This document shows positions 39,420-51,770 of a stretch of DNA of 64,000 nucleotides, piece by piece. The number at the start of each line of letters is the position of its first letter. Position 1 is the first letter of the stretch. Made by a program: the position numbers and the translations under genes. This DNA comes from Torymus aiolomorphi (Eukaryota > Arthropoda > Insecta > Hymenoptera > Torymidae), in NCBI GenBank assembly GCA_036365515.1, contig CM070875.1, positions 92,756,628 through 92,820,627 on the forward strand. Reading direction: 5' to 3'. The notes below the pieces were generated by a model that saw only the letters and a program-made list of their open reading frames with translations, ran no database searches and was not told the origin of the DNA.

Positions 39420-41320
39420 ATTGCTTCCTCCTAAAGGAAGCTTTGTGATAGTAATTTTTTGAGTTATTGTAAAAACATGTTATAATTGTTTTCGAGGTGT
39501 TAGGAATCAAAATACATAATTTTTGAAAAATGTCTGTATGGATGTATATGTGTGTGCTTGTGTGTGTGTATGTGTGTGTGTATACGCCTGGATCTCAGCT
39601 TCTACTAGATCAATTTTGACCGGACAGATCTCAGTTTTTTTTTTCTTTGTGTGATGGCGGGTCAAAAACTCGTTTTTTGATTCGTCGATGCGTTTTTGTT
39701 TTATTTCAAATTTTTGATTTTCTCAAAATTGATATTTGCTTTCTTTTAATGATAAGATTGAGATATTTGAATCGAATGGATAGCATTCGAAAGAGCATTA
39801 AAATACCTACATTTTCTAAAAAAAAATTTTTCTAGCTATCACGGTTTTTTGTTATTAACAAAAACGTGTTTGTTTTTAAAAACTTATAACTCCTAAACTA
39901 AACGGTCAATTTTCTTGAGAAAAATCATGATAATGCAGACTATAATTAACTATAATCTGTAAAAATTTGAATTCATTTTGTCGACTAGTTTTTGAGAAAA
40001 AAATTGAAATGTCAAAAAAATGAGTTTTGTATGTCCAACGATTACGGGAGTAAAATTGACTTAATCGCTTTGAAATTCCTTGCAGAGGTAGGTTTTGGAT
40101 AGCTCCCAGTCGAGTACTTTGGGTAAAATGATTAGTCCAGAAATTTCATAAATATTTGAGGTTATAATTTTTTTAACCTTTTCTTCAAATCATAATTTCT
40201 TGATAACGTCTCCATATATCAGCTCCAAATTTATAGACAATTTTATATGTGATATAGATAATATGTGTGCGAATTTTCATCAATATCGTACGATTACTTT
40301 TTGAGATATTTGATTTTTAACTAGAGAAAACAAAAATTAGTTTAATCATGTTGAAATTTTGTGGAAATGTAGAGTCTATATATTATCGTATAAGTCCTTT
40401 AGGTAAAAGAATTGTCTCATGATTTTTAGAGATATTAAAGGTTAAAATTCTTTTACGGTTTTTTTCAAAATCGTAATTTCTCAATGACGACTTCATGTAT
40501 CAGCTTGAAATTTATAGACTGTTTTGTATGCGATATAGGCAATACTTGTGTAAAAATTCATCCAGGTTATATGGTTATTTTTTGAGATGTTTGATATTTA
40601 AAATTTTAGTATTTTTGAAAATGACTTTCTTTGTTGTCGCCCAATGTAACTACATTAAAATTGTTTTAATTTCTTTGAAATTTGGTGGAAACGTAAGTTT
40701 GTATATTATTCATTAGAAGGAGGGTAAAAGAATTCGTTTATGAATTTCAGAGATATTTGAGGTTAAAACTATTTTATCCCTCTTTTAAAATCGTAATTAT
40801 TCGGGAACGTATTTATGTGTACTAGAAAATGGAAATGACATGCGCTATGCGCTTTGCGCCGATGCACGCGTGTTGTATACCTGCTTTTGTTTTGTAATAG
40901 CCATTTATTATTTTTAAGGTTAGAACCTTTTTCGTAGATCGGAAATTGCAGAAAGAGCACACAAATACGGACATCATACTACTAGAGATATGTACCCTAT
41001 GTGTGGAATTTCACAAAGAAAATATAATTTGAAATAGAGTTTATTTAGGAATTTTAAAAGGTTTTGACGATAATATTAGAATCAATTATTTTATTTATTT
41101 TTCACACATAATTTAAAAAAAAATCAGACCTATTATTTTATTCATATTTTATACATAATTTAAAAATTAATACTTTTTAATCTTCATAAATGAATTTAAT
41201 TATAATTATGTCATAAATTGTTGCAAAAATTATAAATTTTGTTATTAAAAATTCATGAAAGGAATAAGCAAATTAAGTTTGAGGAAGCCACGGGCCAATG
41301 AATTGGCAGCGGTTTTTTTA
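39420..41320 (-). repeat. Dispersed AT-rich repeat, copy 2 (inverted)
   Basis: The same family as 3.07-4.50 kb/28.12-28.25 kb in opposite orientation. It starts with GCTTCCTCCTAAAGGAAGC and ends with GGAAGCCACGGGCCAATGAATTGGCAGC next to TTTTTTTA. A TG microsatellite lies at about 39550-39585, the place where copy 1 holds the CA tract and the LINE. It is about 1.9 kb and non-coding; the ends share GCTTCCTC in inverted orientation. Confidence 0.65.
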
Positions 41321-41748
41321 TATTAGACTACATAAAATATTTAGTTTATTATGTTGTATTAATTTACATAAACTATATAATAAATATAATTATAAGTAAA
41401 TTATTAAATACAGAATAATCTTCTAACAAGAATTAAAAAAAATAGTTTTTTCTGATTTTAAATTTTAATATTTTTTATGAAATTTATTTATTTTAACTTA
41501 TAATATGATGCATATTACATTTTCATAAGAGCACCAGTACAAGTTTCACAAGAGAAGACATGAGATTTTCTAAAAATATCAACTCATGCTACAAATCCAC
41601 GACATTTATTTCATTTCCACTAATTTGCATTACTTGTCGAATTTTTCACCTATAATTCATGTTTAAAACACTACGAAATGATCAAAAGTATCTGATTTTC
41701 TTAAGAACGCATAGAAAAATTTTACACAATAAGAGAACTCTAAATTTT

Positions 41749-42836
41749 GTAACGGGATGGCTAGTGGGAAAAAATCCCAACAAGCCACAGGCCAGCGATG
41801 CCCTAGAACACGGTGTCGCGGGTGTCAGACGAAAATGACTTGCCCGGGGATCTGCTCCTGGAATCCCGAAAACAACGCGAAGATCGCACGCGAACTTCGC
41901 TTTCCAACTAATTGGATCGCTGAGTGAAAAGCGCGCGCTCGAAGAGTAAAGCGCGCGGCCGCTACGCTCAGATATGAAAACGACCGGCGGAGTCGTTTTC
42001 CCGCGGAGGCGGCGGTATCCGGGAGAAGGTTAGGTCAGAGAAAGAAGAATAGTCTCAGTTACATAAAAGACAATAAAAAGATCTATTCCAACAATCCTTA
42101 TACATAAATACGCGTCGCGTTGCGCACTGACAAGAAGACGGGATCCGCCGCTCGACGCGGGCGGATCAATGTATTTATTTTCACTGGGCCGGTGAACGCA
42201 CCACCGGCCGCTCGCCGCTGCGAGCCGAAAATACAGAAATGGATCGCTGCGCGGGAAGTACAGAGAGGCTTACCGGGAGAGGAGCGCAGTCCCCTCGTCG
42301 CTCGCTCACGAATCCGCTCCTGCGTCAGGCCTTATCCTCCGGTCGACTTCGGAGTGTTCAGGCCGAGTCCTAACATCCAGCCTTCACCTACAGACACTTC
42401 GGACCCCAGGAGTGGCTCGGATTGTTCACGTGCGCTGCTCTCCGTGGACGGTACGTGGACGGGCGCTGCGCTGTACGGTGTATCGCACAGTGACCGTTTT
42501 CTCCGAACTAGACGATCTACGTTCGCGTCCGCGCGGTTCGACGGCCCGAGAGACTCTGATTCAAAAAGGAATCGAGCGCGACTTTGCAACCGCCAAAGTC
42601 GCGCAGCCCCCCGCGCAGATCGCGAATACATCGTTCGAGCAATGTCAACTAATGCTCGAGATGCACGAATTCGCGGAAACGAGAGCCAAACGAGTTCGAT
42701 AGAATACGGAGAACCGAGATTCTTATTTTCTCCGTATTTTATCCTGGAACTCCGTTATAATTTTCTTATTTCTACATAATATGCTTATTATGCACATTAT
42801 TCATTTGCACATAGATTTACTGTTTATTCCGTAACA
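41749..42836. other. Possible solo LTR
   Basis: A GC-rich 1.1-kb block beginning TGTAACGG and ending CCGTAACA, near-inverted TG...CA termini as in LTRs, with an AATAAA-type signal near 42073. I could not find a 4-6 base target duplication, nor a primer-binding site or gag/pol next to it. Open frames in it are short and overlap on both strands. The assignment is weak. Confidence 0.25.
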
Positions 42837-43611
42837 GATTCACTATTACTGATCACATTGATGCACTGTTGTTATGAATAATATTCACTCTATAACAATA
42901 GTTCTTAAATCTCCCTTTTTATTCAATACACTTGGATTTTATTTGCATTTTTTCACAAATGTACACTTTTACAACCTTTTCAAGTAGATCTGATAAATAA
43001 GAGTAACTAATAAGTGAGACTAATGTCTTCACATTACCACAACACAGGAAAATCATTATATTGATCAATGATTAATATAATTTTGTTGCTCCAAATTTTA
43101 ATATAAGCAATATCCTCCAGCTGTAATTTCTGTCCTTCTCTGAATTTAAGTATACCTCTCGAGTTTGAAAGCTATTGCTCTTCTCCATAAGCTGAAATAC
43201 AAGCACAAAGAATCAAAATTCTTACAAATAACAATGTAAAATATTATTGGAAATGTTTATACTTATCTGATATACATATTAATGCTCCAACTCTGATCAA
43301 GGGAACAGAATTTAAGGAGGTTGGCTACATATGAGAATCATGAATGAGGAAAATATAACAGACATAGTGTACAGAATACTATAATTCCTGTATTACCATC
43401 AGTCACAAATCGCATAGAGAAAATTCATAGTCATAGACTATATATAGATGAAGGCGTGTTTCACTGGCGGGACCGTAAGGGCCATGACAGCTAAAAAGGC
43501 ATAGAGCACAACACGACCCACCACACAAGATTAGCATTGGTCGGTACATCTATATAGCTGTAAACACAACACACACGATCTTGTTCTTCATATCTATAGC
43601 TATCAGAGTAT
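42837..43611. other. Intergenic DNA, nothing recognised
   Basis: AT-rich unique-looking sequence with no ORF of note and no RNA gene signal. A short TATATATAGATGAAG segment lies at about 43440. Confidence 0.4.
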
Positions 43612-43792
43612 TAGGGCCCGGACACTTAAATAAGAACAGTGCACAGATACAAGAAATAGCATTGGTTGTATATCTATATATATGAGGAACTGCTCGTTGT
43701 TCCTCGCTGTTCTTGATATAGACATATAGATATACAACCAATGCTATTTCTTGTGTCTGTGCACTGTTCTTTTTTAAGTGTCCGGGCCCTTA
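43612..43792. repeat. Hairpin repeat, 65-bp arms
   Basis: The left arm starts TTAGGGCCCGGACACTTAA and runs through GCATTGGTTGTATATCTATAT. The right arm is its near-perfect inverse, ending AAGTGTCCGGGCCCTTAA, around a loop of about 45 bases. It could be a MITE or a microRNA-type precursor; the arms look too long and too perfect for a typical animal microRNA. Confidence 0.85.
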
Positions 43793-44603
43793 AGGTTAAG
43801 ATTGGTAGAAATCGGGTCAGTGTAGTTCAGTGTAGAGTGCAGCAAAGACAGACAGAAAAAAGAAGGTAGAGAAAACAGCGGGAACGGACGTCCATAGATT
43901 ACGTTGTTAGAAAGTAGAGTAAAAACGGAGGCTAAGGCCCATTCTGCAAGGGACCTTTGTAGTGAGGTAGTGGACGACCATAGAGTAAGTTGATAGAAGA
44001 GTGGAGAGAGAACAGAGACTAAGGCTCATTCTACAACGGACCTACAAGAAGTGGAGAAGGTAAAGGATGATAAAAGCGCATGAGTCGAAGTCTCATTCTA
44101 CAGCGACTGCACTACAGAAACAAGAACAGAAAGTTAAGGACTCAGGCAACGTTATAGAATAGGAGATATTCTATACCCCGGCCACAAGAGAAGTAGAAGC
44201 GGAAGAAGGATTTAGGTCATGAAGAGTAAAAAGTTATTCGACCACCGCAGTTACTCCGAGAAGGGAGGAGTCAGAGGGGGAAATAAGGATAAGGAGAAAA
44301 AGAAAACAGACACCAGTAAGAAGTGCGATAACAAAATTTAAGAGCAAACTGAGATCACCGGTTAAAGAGAGGGAAACAAAGAGGAACCAGAAGGAGCAGG
44401 AAGGAAGAGAAAAGATCGACGAGGGAGAAGACCCTTTCAAAAGAAGCGGATTAAGAAGAACTCCGCCCAAGTCAGAAGGCAAGGAAGAAGGAAAGTTAGA
44501 GGAGATAATGGCAGGCAAACAAGGAAGGGGGGGCAACACAGGCAGGAAAGAGGGGGATAGGTGAAAAACGATACAAGAAACACTACAGAACCTGGCGAGA
44601 AGG

Positions 44604-45344
44604 ATGGAAACGCTAGATTGCGTATCTCAAAAGATGGAGGAGATCATAACAGCAAACGTGAAGTTGAAGAAGAAGCAAGAGGAAACGAACAAAGAGCTAC
44701 AGGAAATGAGGAAAGAGACACAGGGGATAAGTAAGAAGACACTGGAGTTTTACAAAAAAATGGAAAGCAAGCACAAGGAGCTAGAAGAAAGAACAGACAG
44801 AGTAGTAAAATGGTCGGAAAAGGTAGACGAAGTTCTTGTGAATAAAGAGGAAAGGGATGAGGAAGCAGTTAAAAAGGAGATGGATAAGAACAAAGAGGAG
44901 AGAAAGAGTATAGAAGAGGAACTGAGAAGAAGTATGGAGGAAGTAAAACAGGAACAGGACAGGAGAGCAGAAAAAGAAGAAAGAGAGAGAAGGAGGAACA
45001 ATGTAATTATTTCGGGCTTAAGCGCTGAACAGACGATGAGCTCGGGACATCTGGAGAAGTGGCTCAAAGATAAGCTGGATACGGAGGTAAAAGTAAAAAG
45101 GATGTGGAAGATCAAGAAGAAGGAAGGCATATTCGGAGCGGAATGTGGGAGTATCGAACAAAAACTGGAGGTGATGAGGAAGAAAGCAAACTTGAAAGGA
45201 AGTGAAGTGTACATAGGCAACGATAGGACATGGCAAGAAAGAGAAAATGACAGAAGGATGAGGAAGTGGGCGAAATTGGTTGCGAAGGTTGGCCAGGAAG
45301 CAATTGTCAAACACAACAGAGTTCTGTTTGATGGCAAAGAGTGA
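44604..45344 (+). CDS. LINE ORF1 coiled-coil/RRM-like protein
   Basis: 246 residues, open. The N-terminal two-thirds is a long lysine/glutamate coiled coil (ETNKELQEMRKETQGISKK and onward). From about residue 130, RRRNNVIISGLS begins an RRM-like domain (LEKWLKDKLDTEVKVKRMWKIKK), followed by WQERENDRRMRKWAKLV. This layout is that of L1-type ORF1 RNA-binding proteins, which trimerise. It may extend upstream, since the leader is open in places. Confidence 0.65.
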   Translation: METLDCVSQKMEEIITANVKLKKKQEETNKELQEMRKETQGISKKTLEFYKKMESKHKELEERTDRVVKWSEKVDEVLVNKEERDEEAVKKEMDKNKEERKSIEEELRRSMEEVKQEQDRRAEKEERERRRNNVIISGLSAEQTMSSGHLEKWLKDKLDTEVKVKRMWKIKKKEGIFGAECGSIEQKLEVMRKKANLKGSEVYIGNDRTWQERENDRRMRKWAKLVAKVGQEAIVKHNRVLFDGKE

Positions 45345-45426
45345 ACTCTGGATGATAGAACGGGGCAGATGAAGGTTTTTCAGGCAAGAAAAAGGAGGAA
45401 GAGGACATCGCCTCGCCAAGAATCAG

Positions 45427-48020
45427 ATGCCAAGATCAAGTAATGGATTGAAACTGCTATGGAATGTCGCAGGAGCAAAGTCGCTGAGTCAAGAAATTTG
45501 GAACTACATAAGGAAGTTTGATATAGTAGGACTATCGGAAACTTGGACCGAAGATAAAGATGAAAAGCTGATTAATACGCAACTCAAGGGATATAAAACA
45601 AGTACGAGACCAGCGACAAAAGAAAAAAGGAGAGGACAGGCAAAAGGAGGAATGATAATGGCAGTAAGGAAAGAATTAGGGAGTAGAAGTTGTGAATCGA
45701 CAGGAAAAGAGATAATGGATGAGATGCTGGAGACAGAAGGTCAGGAAGTGCTGATAATGACCACATATATGAGGGAGGAGAAAATAGCAAACTGGAAAAT
45801 GATAGAGTAAAAGACAGTGAAGAGGTTGAACAACCCAATAATAATAGGAGGGGACTTCAACGCGAGGAAAGCGAGGGAAGGAGGAAGAATAACGGATGAG
45901 GAAAGGAAGAGAAGGAGCAAGGATACGGTAATCAACAAGGGAGGAGAAGAAATGATAGAAAGGATGCGAGACCTAGGACTGCACATACTGAATGGTGATA
46001 TCGAGGAGGACTGGGATGGAGAATTCACTTACATAGGAGGAGGAGGAAGGTTCACGATAGACTACGCATTGACAAATGAGGAAGGCAGAGAAAGAGTGGA
46101 ACAAATGAGAATAGGTGCGAATACAGACTCAGACCACCAGCCGATTGAAATTACACTGGACATAAGAAGAGAGGGGAGTAGTCAGCGTAAGGAATAGAAG
46201 GTTAGCAAACAAACTTGGAGAATGCAGAAGGAGGGGACAGAGTGATGAGGAAAAAATACAGGTGGCTAACGGCGAAGAAAAAAGAGGAATGGGAAGATAG
46301 AGTACTAGAAGAAATCAGAGCAGACAGAAGTGAGAACAGCTTCTGGAAGCTGATCAGCAAACAGTGAGAGTATAAGAGATGAAGAATGGATGAATCACTT
46401 TTAAACACAATTCGAAGGAAAGACAACGATGGAGGAAGAAAGGACAGGCGAAGTGACGAGAGAAAGATGGGAGGAAGACGAGATAACGAAAGAAGAAGTA
46501 AGAGCAGCGATACGAAATCTCAAAAGCAGAAAAGCATCAGGAGAAGACAAGATCCCGAACGAAGCATGGATATTTAGTTCGGAGAAAGTAAAAAGCGACC
46601 TACGTCGGGTGATAGACGGCGTATGGAAAGAAGGAGTCATGATGGAGGAATGGAAGACAGGAAAAGTCAAGCCTCTATACAAGAAAGGGGACAAAGAGTC
46701 AGTAAAGAATTATAGAGCAATCACTTAGATGGATATCGGGTACAATATCTACGCGGAGACTCTAGGAAACTGATTGGACAAGCAACTAGAGGAAAGGAAA
46801 ATGTTAGACGACACACAGTTCGGTTTTAGGAAAAGATGATGCACGGTGGATGCAATATATGTGCTGAAGAAAGCAGTAGGGACGGAGATAAAGAAGAAAA
46901 AAGGAAAAGTATGGGCCTTCATGGCGGATTTATAGGCGGCATTCGACAAAGTAAGAATGGAAGAAATATGGAAGAGGATGGAGAAAATCAATATATGCAG
47001 GAAGTTAACTAGAAGAATAAAAGTACTGTATGAAGAAACATATTGCGAGGTATAAATAGTAGGGAGAAAGATTGGAAGACTCAGGACCGATAAAGGGGTA
47101 AGGCAAGGATGCCCGCTAAGCCCAGCGTTATTTAACATGTGCATGGCAGATCTGGAGAAGGAGATGAGAAAAGTACAGAAAGGAGGGATAAGAATAGAAA
47201 AGGTGAAGATAAGCTCGCTCTCTTATGCTGACGACATCGTACTACTGGCGAACAATGAACTAAGGATGCGAGAGGCACTGAGAAGATTTAACAGTTATAG
47301 ACAAGTTAGGACTAGAGTTAAACACAGAGAAATCGATAATGATGGAGTTTAGGAAAACAGAAGGAAGGAGCAAAAGGATGGAATGTAAATGGAAAGGAGA
47401 TAGTATTAAGGTGACAAAGGAAGCTACTTACCTAGGATACAAGTTACAAAGCAACAACGTAGACAGTAGACAGGTGAAACATCTGTCAGATAAGACTAAA
47501 GCAACTCTAGGACGGGTGTGAAGCTTAGGAGAAAGGAAATTTAAAGAGGACTGGCACAGGAGAATGAAGCTATCGACGTCCTTATAAGCAGCATATTAGG
47601 ATACGGAGCAAAGATATGGGGATGGAGAGAGTGGGAAGAACTGGAGAAAATACAGACAGGTATATGAAATGGACGATGAAACTGGACATAACCACGGTTA
47701 GACATATCCTACACGAAGAAACAAGGAGATTTAAGATAGCAAACAGAACAGGAAGAAGAGCAGCGAAGTATGAAGAGAAGCTAGTGAAAGCGGAAAAAGG
47801 AACACTATGGAACGAATGCTGGAGAATGAAGAAAAGGGAGGAGATAAGTACGGATCAGGAAAAAAATAGAAAAGAATACTTAGTAAAAAGAGCATTGTCA
47901 AGACTAGAAGCGGAAAGAAGATTAGAAGTAGGGATATCCATATATGAGGAAATGGAAAGGGTAGGATTGGATATTGGAGCTACAAGAGAGGAAGGAAAGC
48001 ATAAGAAACTCGAGATATAG
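45427..48020 (+). pseudogene. LINE ORF2: endonuclease and reverse transcriptase (decayed)
   Basis: Endonuclease pieces: WNVAGAKSLSQEIWNYI, GLSETW, IIIGGDFNARKA, and SDHQPIEI at the end. Reverse transcriptase pieces: KSRKASGEDKIPNE (about 46525), QFGFRKR, GVRQGCPLSPALFN and catalytic YADDIVLLA (about 47227). At least six stops or frameshifts occur, for example near 45810, 46728, 46790, 46840, 46935, 47056, 47310 and 47520. No intact copy could be expressed. The clade within non-LTR elements is not assigned. Confidence 0.8.
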
Positions 48021-48142
48021 CAATGAGATAAAAAGTCTGATAGACAGCGAAGAGACCCCGAAATACCTTAAGAAGAACGCGAAAAATAGAAAGGAAGAAC
48101 TGGAGATAAAAGGAAAATCAGGTTTGTTTCAATACTTTAATC

Positions 48143-48197
48143 ATACTTGTTTCAATACTTTTGTAAGAAAAGTTTTTTTTGAAACAGTGTTGTGACG
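48143..48197. repeat. Left arm of a 2-kb inverted pair
   Basis: Contains CATACTTGTTTCAATACTTTT and AAGAAAAGTT...GAAACAGTG, and is the inverse of 50196-50247. The pair brackets 2.1 kb that includes the MITE at 49756-50204; the bracketed DNA is otherwise unique-looking. Confidence 0.6.
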
Positions 48198-49755
48198 TTG
48201 TATTTAGTTATACCCTCGATTGAATCACTCGAAATTATTAGCGACTCGAACTAAACCAACTGCCACTATTTCCACTATCTATCTTACCAATAGCGGTCCT
48301 CGACCTCGGCTGAAACTCCGCTCTCGACAAGGGGGGTCAAAACCCCAGCAACAACCACACCCCACCCGGAAATACCTTCGATGAGACAGCAATTTGCTGA
48401 TTTTTCTGTGGTGATAGAAGTTTCTCAATAACGAGACCTGAAAGAACATTCGATAGACAACACAGGGGAAACTAACACTCGCTAATAAGAACAACTTCCA
48501 CAATTAGTAATTATTCTAAATTTATTTCGCCAATAAAGTAATGGCCGCAATGGCGGTTAGTCTGCCCGCACCGCCTTGGCGTCCTCAAGATGGCTGCTTC
48601 CGGCTACTGGCCTGCTCACCGCTGTTGAATCTGAAAACAAGTAACACAAGAACGCGATCTGGTTTTTCTCGGTTTGCAGAGGTTGATAGTACTGGAGGCA
48701 ACCCTGGATAGACAGTACCTCTCGACAGCAACTCTGCTAGTCCCGATTTATCCTACTAACTCGATTCCTACTACAAAACGATACGAACCTGCAACACTGT
48801 TACTCGCAATAATCCTTCACCTTCCCGACTTGAATATTACTTACCTGATGCGACGGCAACTGTTAGGTGTAACTTCCAAATATTCCACTACCTTCGTACT
48901 AACTCCACGAAAAATCCCTCCTAACCAAACCAACACTACTACCCTGGAGAGAAATGCGACTACTAGCGGTGAACTCCGTTGACGAAGAAAACACGTTTTC
49001 CGGCTTCTCGAAACTCAAATCCTGTATTCATCCCCTCCCGGCCTTGATTCACTGTTCATTGGTTCTTGACTACGCGTTTTGTCCTAATTCTATTAATGTC
49101 CATGACTTGCTATGTCTTTGAGTCATGATAGGCTAAACTAATAGCATGCGCGCTATCTATCCTACCCGTCGCGCCACCCACCGACCTGCTCCCGCGCCGC
49201 GCATCCTATCTATTGCTATACTGCCTCTATGGCCATGCTCTAATCTAATCTACTCCCTCTCCGGCGCTCTCTATCCCCATGCGCGCCTGTCTCTCTCCTA
49301 TGTTCCCTCTCCCGGTCGGCATGTCGTTATTGCTGCGCGCCCGTCTCGGCCAGCACTCTCTCTCCTCCCGCTCCCACCATTTCGCATGCGCGAGCGAACT
49401 GCGCGGCGCTCAGTCTGTGCTCGCTCCGCTATCGTTCGCCTCGTGCTCTCCCGCTGTCTGCTCTCCATGCCGCTCACCGCGTGGCTTGGCCCTCTCGTGC
49501 ACCTGCTCCCTCTCTCCGCTGGCGCCTCGCGTCCCTCTCCCGCGAGTACTCGTTCATGCTCGACCCGACCGCGATATTAGTGTGTGTGAATGAGTGTGCG
49601 CCCTGCTGCTTAGCGCGGCAGTCGGCGCTGTGTGTACAATGTGTATGTGCGCGCGCGCTGCTCCTCGATGACGACGCACGCAACATGGCGGACGCCACGA
49701 GTCCTGTGCTCGTCTGCTGCAGGCTCCAGGCCTGCAGCTGCCTGTGACCTCGACA
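48198..49755. other. Unassigned DNA with GC-rich block
   Basis: 48.2-49.1 kb looks unique but lacks a convincing exon. 49.14-49.75 kb is GC-rich, CpG-rich and CT-biased, like 38.2-39.2 kb, with overlapping low-complexity open frames on both strands. A promoter or CpG island is possible. No gene model can be supported. Confidence 0.35.
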
Positions 49756-50204
49756 CAGTGTGTGTAAAGTATTTTTTTAGGAAAATTACATTGGGAAGGG
49801 TAGGTAAAGGTAAAGGATGAAAAAAACTAATATGAGGTGTTTGATAAGGTACCTTTCTTATCCTTGCCCGATTATTCGCCGCCTAAAATTCATTTTTTAA
49901 TCAAACATTAATCCTCGGGCGTATTCAATTTGAAAAAAAATTAAATTGTCTGTTCGGATGAAATAATGCAGACGGGAGATTTGGGGATAAACATAGATTG
50001 AGAACGAGAAGTAGCGGTTGGGGTTGGGCAAGGATCGGCATCCCAGTGGCGCAAGTGGTATTGCAGCTGCCCGGTATGCAGAAGGTTGTCGGTTCGAACC
50101 CGACCTGGGCCATTATTTTTTCGTTCTCGTTTTTTTCATCCTTTACCTTTACCTACCCTTCTAAATATAATTTTCCTAAAAAAAATACATTACACACACT
50201 GTTT
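49756..50204. mobile_element. MITE with ~70-bp terminal inverted repeats
   Basis: The left end (CAGTGTGTGTAAAGTA... and GGTAGGTAAAGGTAAAGGATG) is the inverse of the right end (CATCCTTTACCTTTACCTACC...TACACACACTG). It is 449 bp and non-coding. It carries a tRNA-like sequence and a block (49832-49940) that recurs at 50245-50315/56621-56665. Confidence 0.75.
50037..50112 (+). tRNA. tRNA-like sequence / SINE head in a MITE
   Basis: A-box TGGCGCAAGTGG (50047-50058) and B-box GGTTCGAACCC (50091-50101) fit RNA polymerase III consensus. A perfect T-stem (GTCGG/CCGAC) and a CTGC/GCAG anticodon stem with a 7-base loop can be drawn; the loop would give anticodon GGT (Thr). The acceptor stem pairs only with an internal bulge (GG, then CCCAG against CTGGGCC), so it is more likely a tRNA-derived SINE or pseudogene than a working tRNA. 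Confidence 0.45.
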
Positions 50205-50726
50205 CAAAAAGAACTTTTCTTATAAAAGTATTGAAACAAGTATGAGGTGCTTGATAAGGTAGTTAGTTACCTTCCTTATACTTGCCCGATTATTCGCCAT
50301 CTAAAATTCATTTTTAGGCACGACCGCTGCTCGGGAGAGCCTTATAATTTCACCAGAGTGAAATTTGTCTGACTTCAAAAACTAACAATTCAATACAAGA
50401 AAAGTCTTTTCCAGCCAAAATGAGTGCGTTTTACGCGTTTTCTGTGATGTATGTACGCCCGTATGTACGCATGTTGCTCGATTATCTCAATGAATTTTCA
50501 ACCGATTCCATCGGGATTGCGGGAAAATACTCCTCTAATTATACCTAAGCGCTGGTTCCCAATTGAGATAGATCGATGAAAATTTGAAAAAATGCGAGCA
50601 CAAAGAAACATTTCAAAAAATCTATTTTTAAGCATAATGTCTAAAAAAATTTTTCCTGTTGAACATTTTTTGCTACGGGTAATATTTGCCAAGATAACGG
50701 CGAAAAACGGTAAAAAAAGGTCAAAA

Positions 50727-51770
50727 ATGGACGATTTTCGGCTATAACTTGATAGGATTTGATTTTATACAAAAATGTTAAATGAGAAAGTTGTAGACAA
50801 TATTAAAACAAATTTTTTTTCCATTTAACATTTTCATGTAAAATCAACTCCTGATGAGCTAGACTTACAAAAACGATTTTAAACGCCAAAATATACATAA
50901 AATGGACGATTTTCGACTAAAACTTGACAGAATTTGATTTTACACAAAAATGTTAAATATGAAAGTTGTAGATAATATTAAAACAAAACTTTTTGCCATT
51001 TAATATTTTCATGTAAAATCAACTCCTGACAAGTTAAATTAAAAAAAAAAAACGATTTTTAACGCCTAAACATACATAAAATGGGCGATTTTCGCTTATT
51101 GTTCAAAAATTTGACTTTACACTAAAATATTAAATGAAAAAGTTATATAGATAACATCTAAACAAAACTTTTTCCCAATTAATATTTCCATGTACAATCA
51201 ATTCTGATTATCTAAACCTATAAACACGATTTTTTAACGCCTCAATACACTTTATATAGTCAATTTCCGCTTATTATTTAACATGATTCAATTTGACAGA
51301 GAAATATTAAATGCAATAGCTTTAAATAATATCGAAAAAATCAATATAACAACCGAAAAATCATATACAATAGTTATAAAAATATAATAATAAGATACAA
51401 AATTACATTTAATTAAAATAATGTTAAATGAGATAAACACATTGAAAGCATAATTAAAAAAAAAATCGAAATATCTATTTTTTTTACAAAATGGCAAATA
51501 TTATGTAAACTAAAACATTGTTGATACTATATTATGTTCTTTTTACAAAAGCTGTAGATAATATTTGAACAAAACTTTATCCCACTTAACATTTTCATAT
51601 AAAATCAATTCTTGGCGATTTAGACCTATAAACATGATTTTAACGCCTTAATACACCTTATAAAGTCAATTTTTGCTTATTACTTAACAAAATTTGATTT
51701 GACGCAGAAGTATTAAGTACAATAACTATAAATGAAATTGAAATAATCAATAAAACATTCCAGAGATCAT
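50727..51770. repeat. ~175-bp tandem repeats, decaying
   Basis: Units containing ATTTTCGGCTATAACTTGA, ATTTGATTTTA(T/C)AC and CATGTAAAATCAACTCCTGA recur at about 50.73, 50.90 and 51.08 kb and more degenerate later. A related piece occurs near 56.34 kb. They lie inside the Helentron-like element. Confidence 0.7.

Larger units (their letters stand above)
43800..48110 (+). mobile_element. Decayed non-LTR retrotransposon (coiled-coil ORF1 type)
   Basis: It has a purine-rich leader (43800-44600) with two similar segments each ending in CATTCTACA-type words, ORF1 at 44604 and a multiply broken ORF2 from 45427. The 3' boundary is uncertain near 48110; no clear poly(A). Base composition is strongly A/G-biased on the + strand, unlike every neighbour. 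Confidence 0.75.

Noticed and set aside
44750..46694. Minus-strand serine/leucine-rich ORFs opposite the LINE
   Set aside because: Shadows of the purine-rich coding strand of the LINE.
49146..49747. Overlapping ORFs in the GC-rich block
   Set aside because: Open frames result from high GC and few stop codons; no recognisable domain.
50037..50112. A functional tRNA-Thr gene
   Set aside because: The acceptor stem pairs only with a bulge and the sequence sits between MITE termini; a tRNA-derived relic is more likely.
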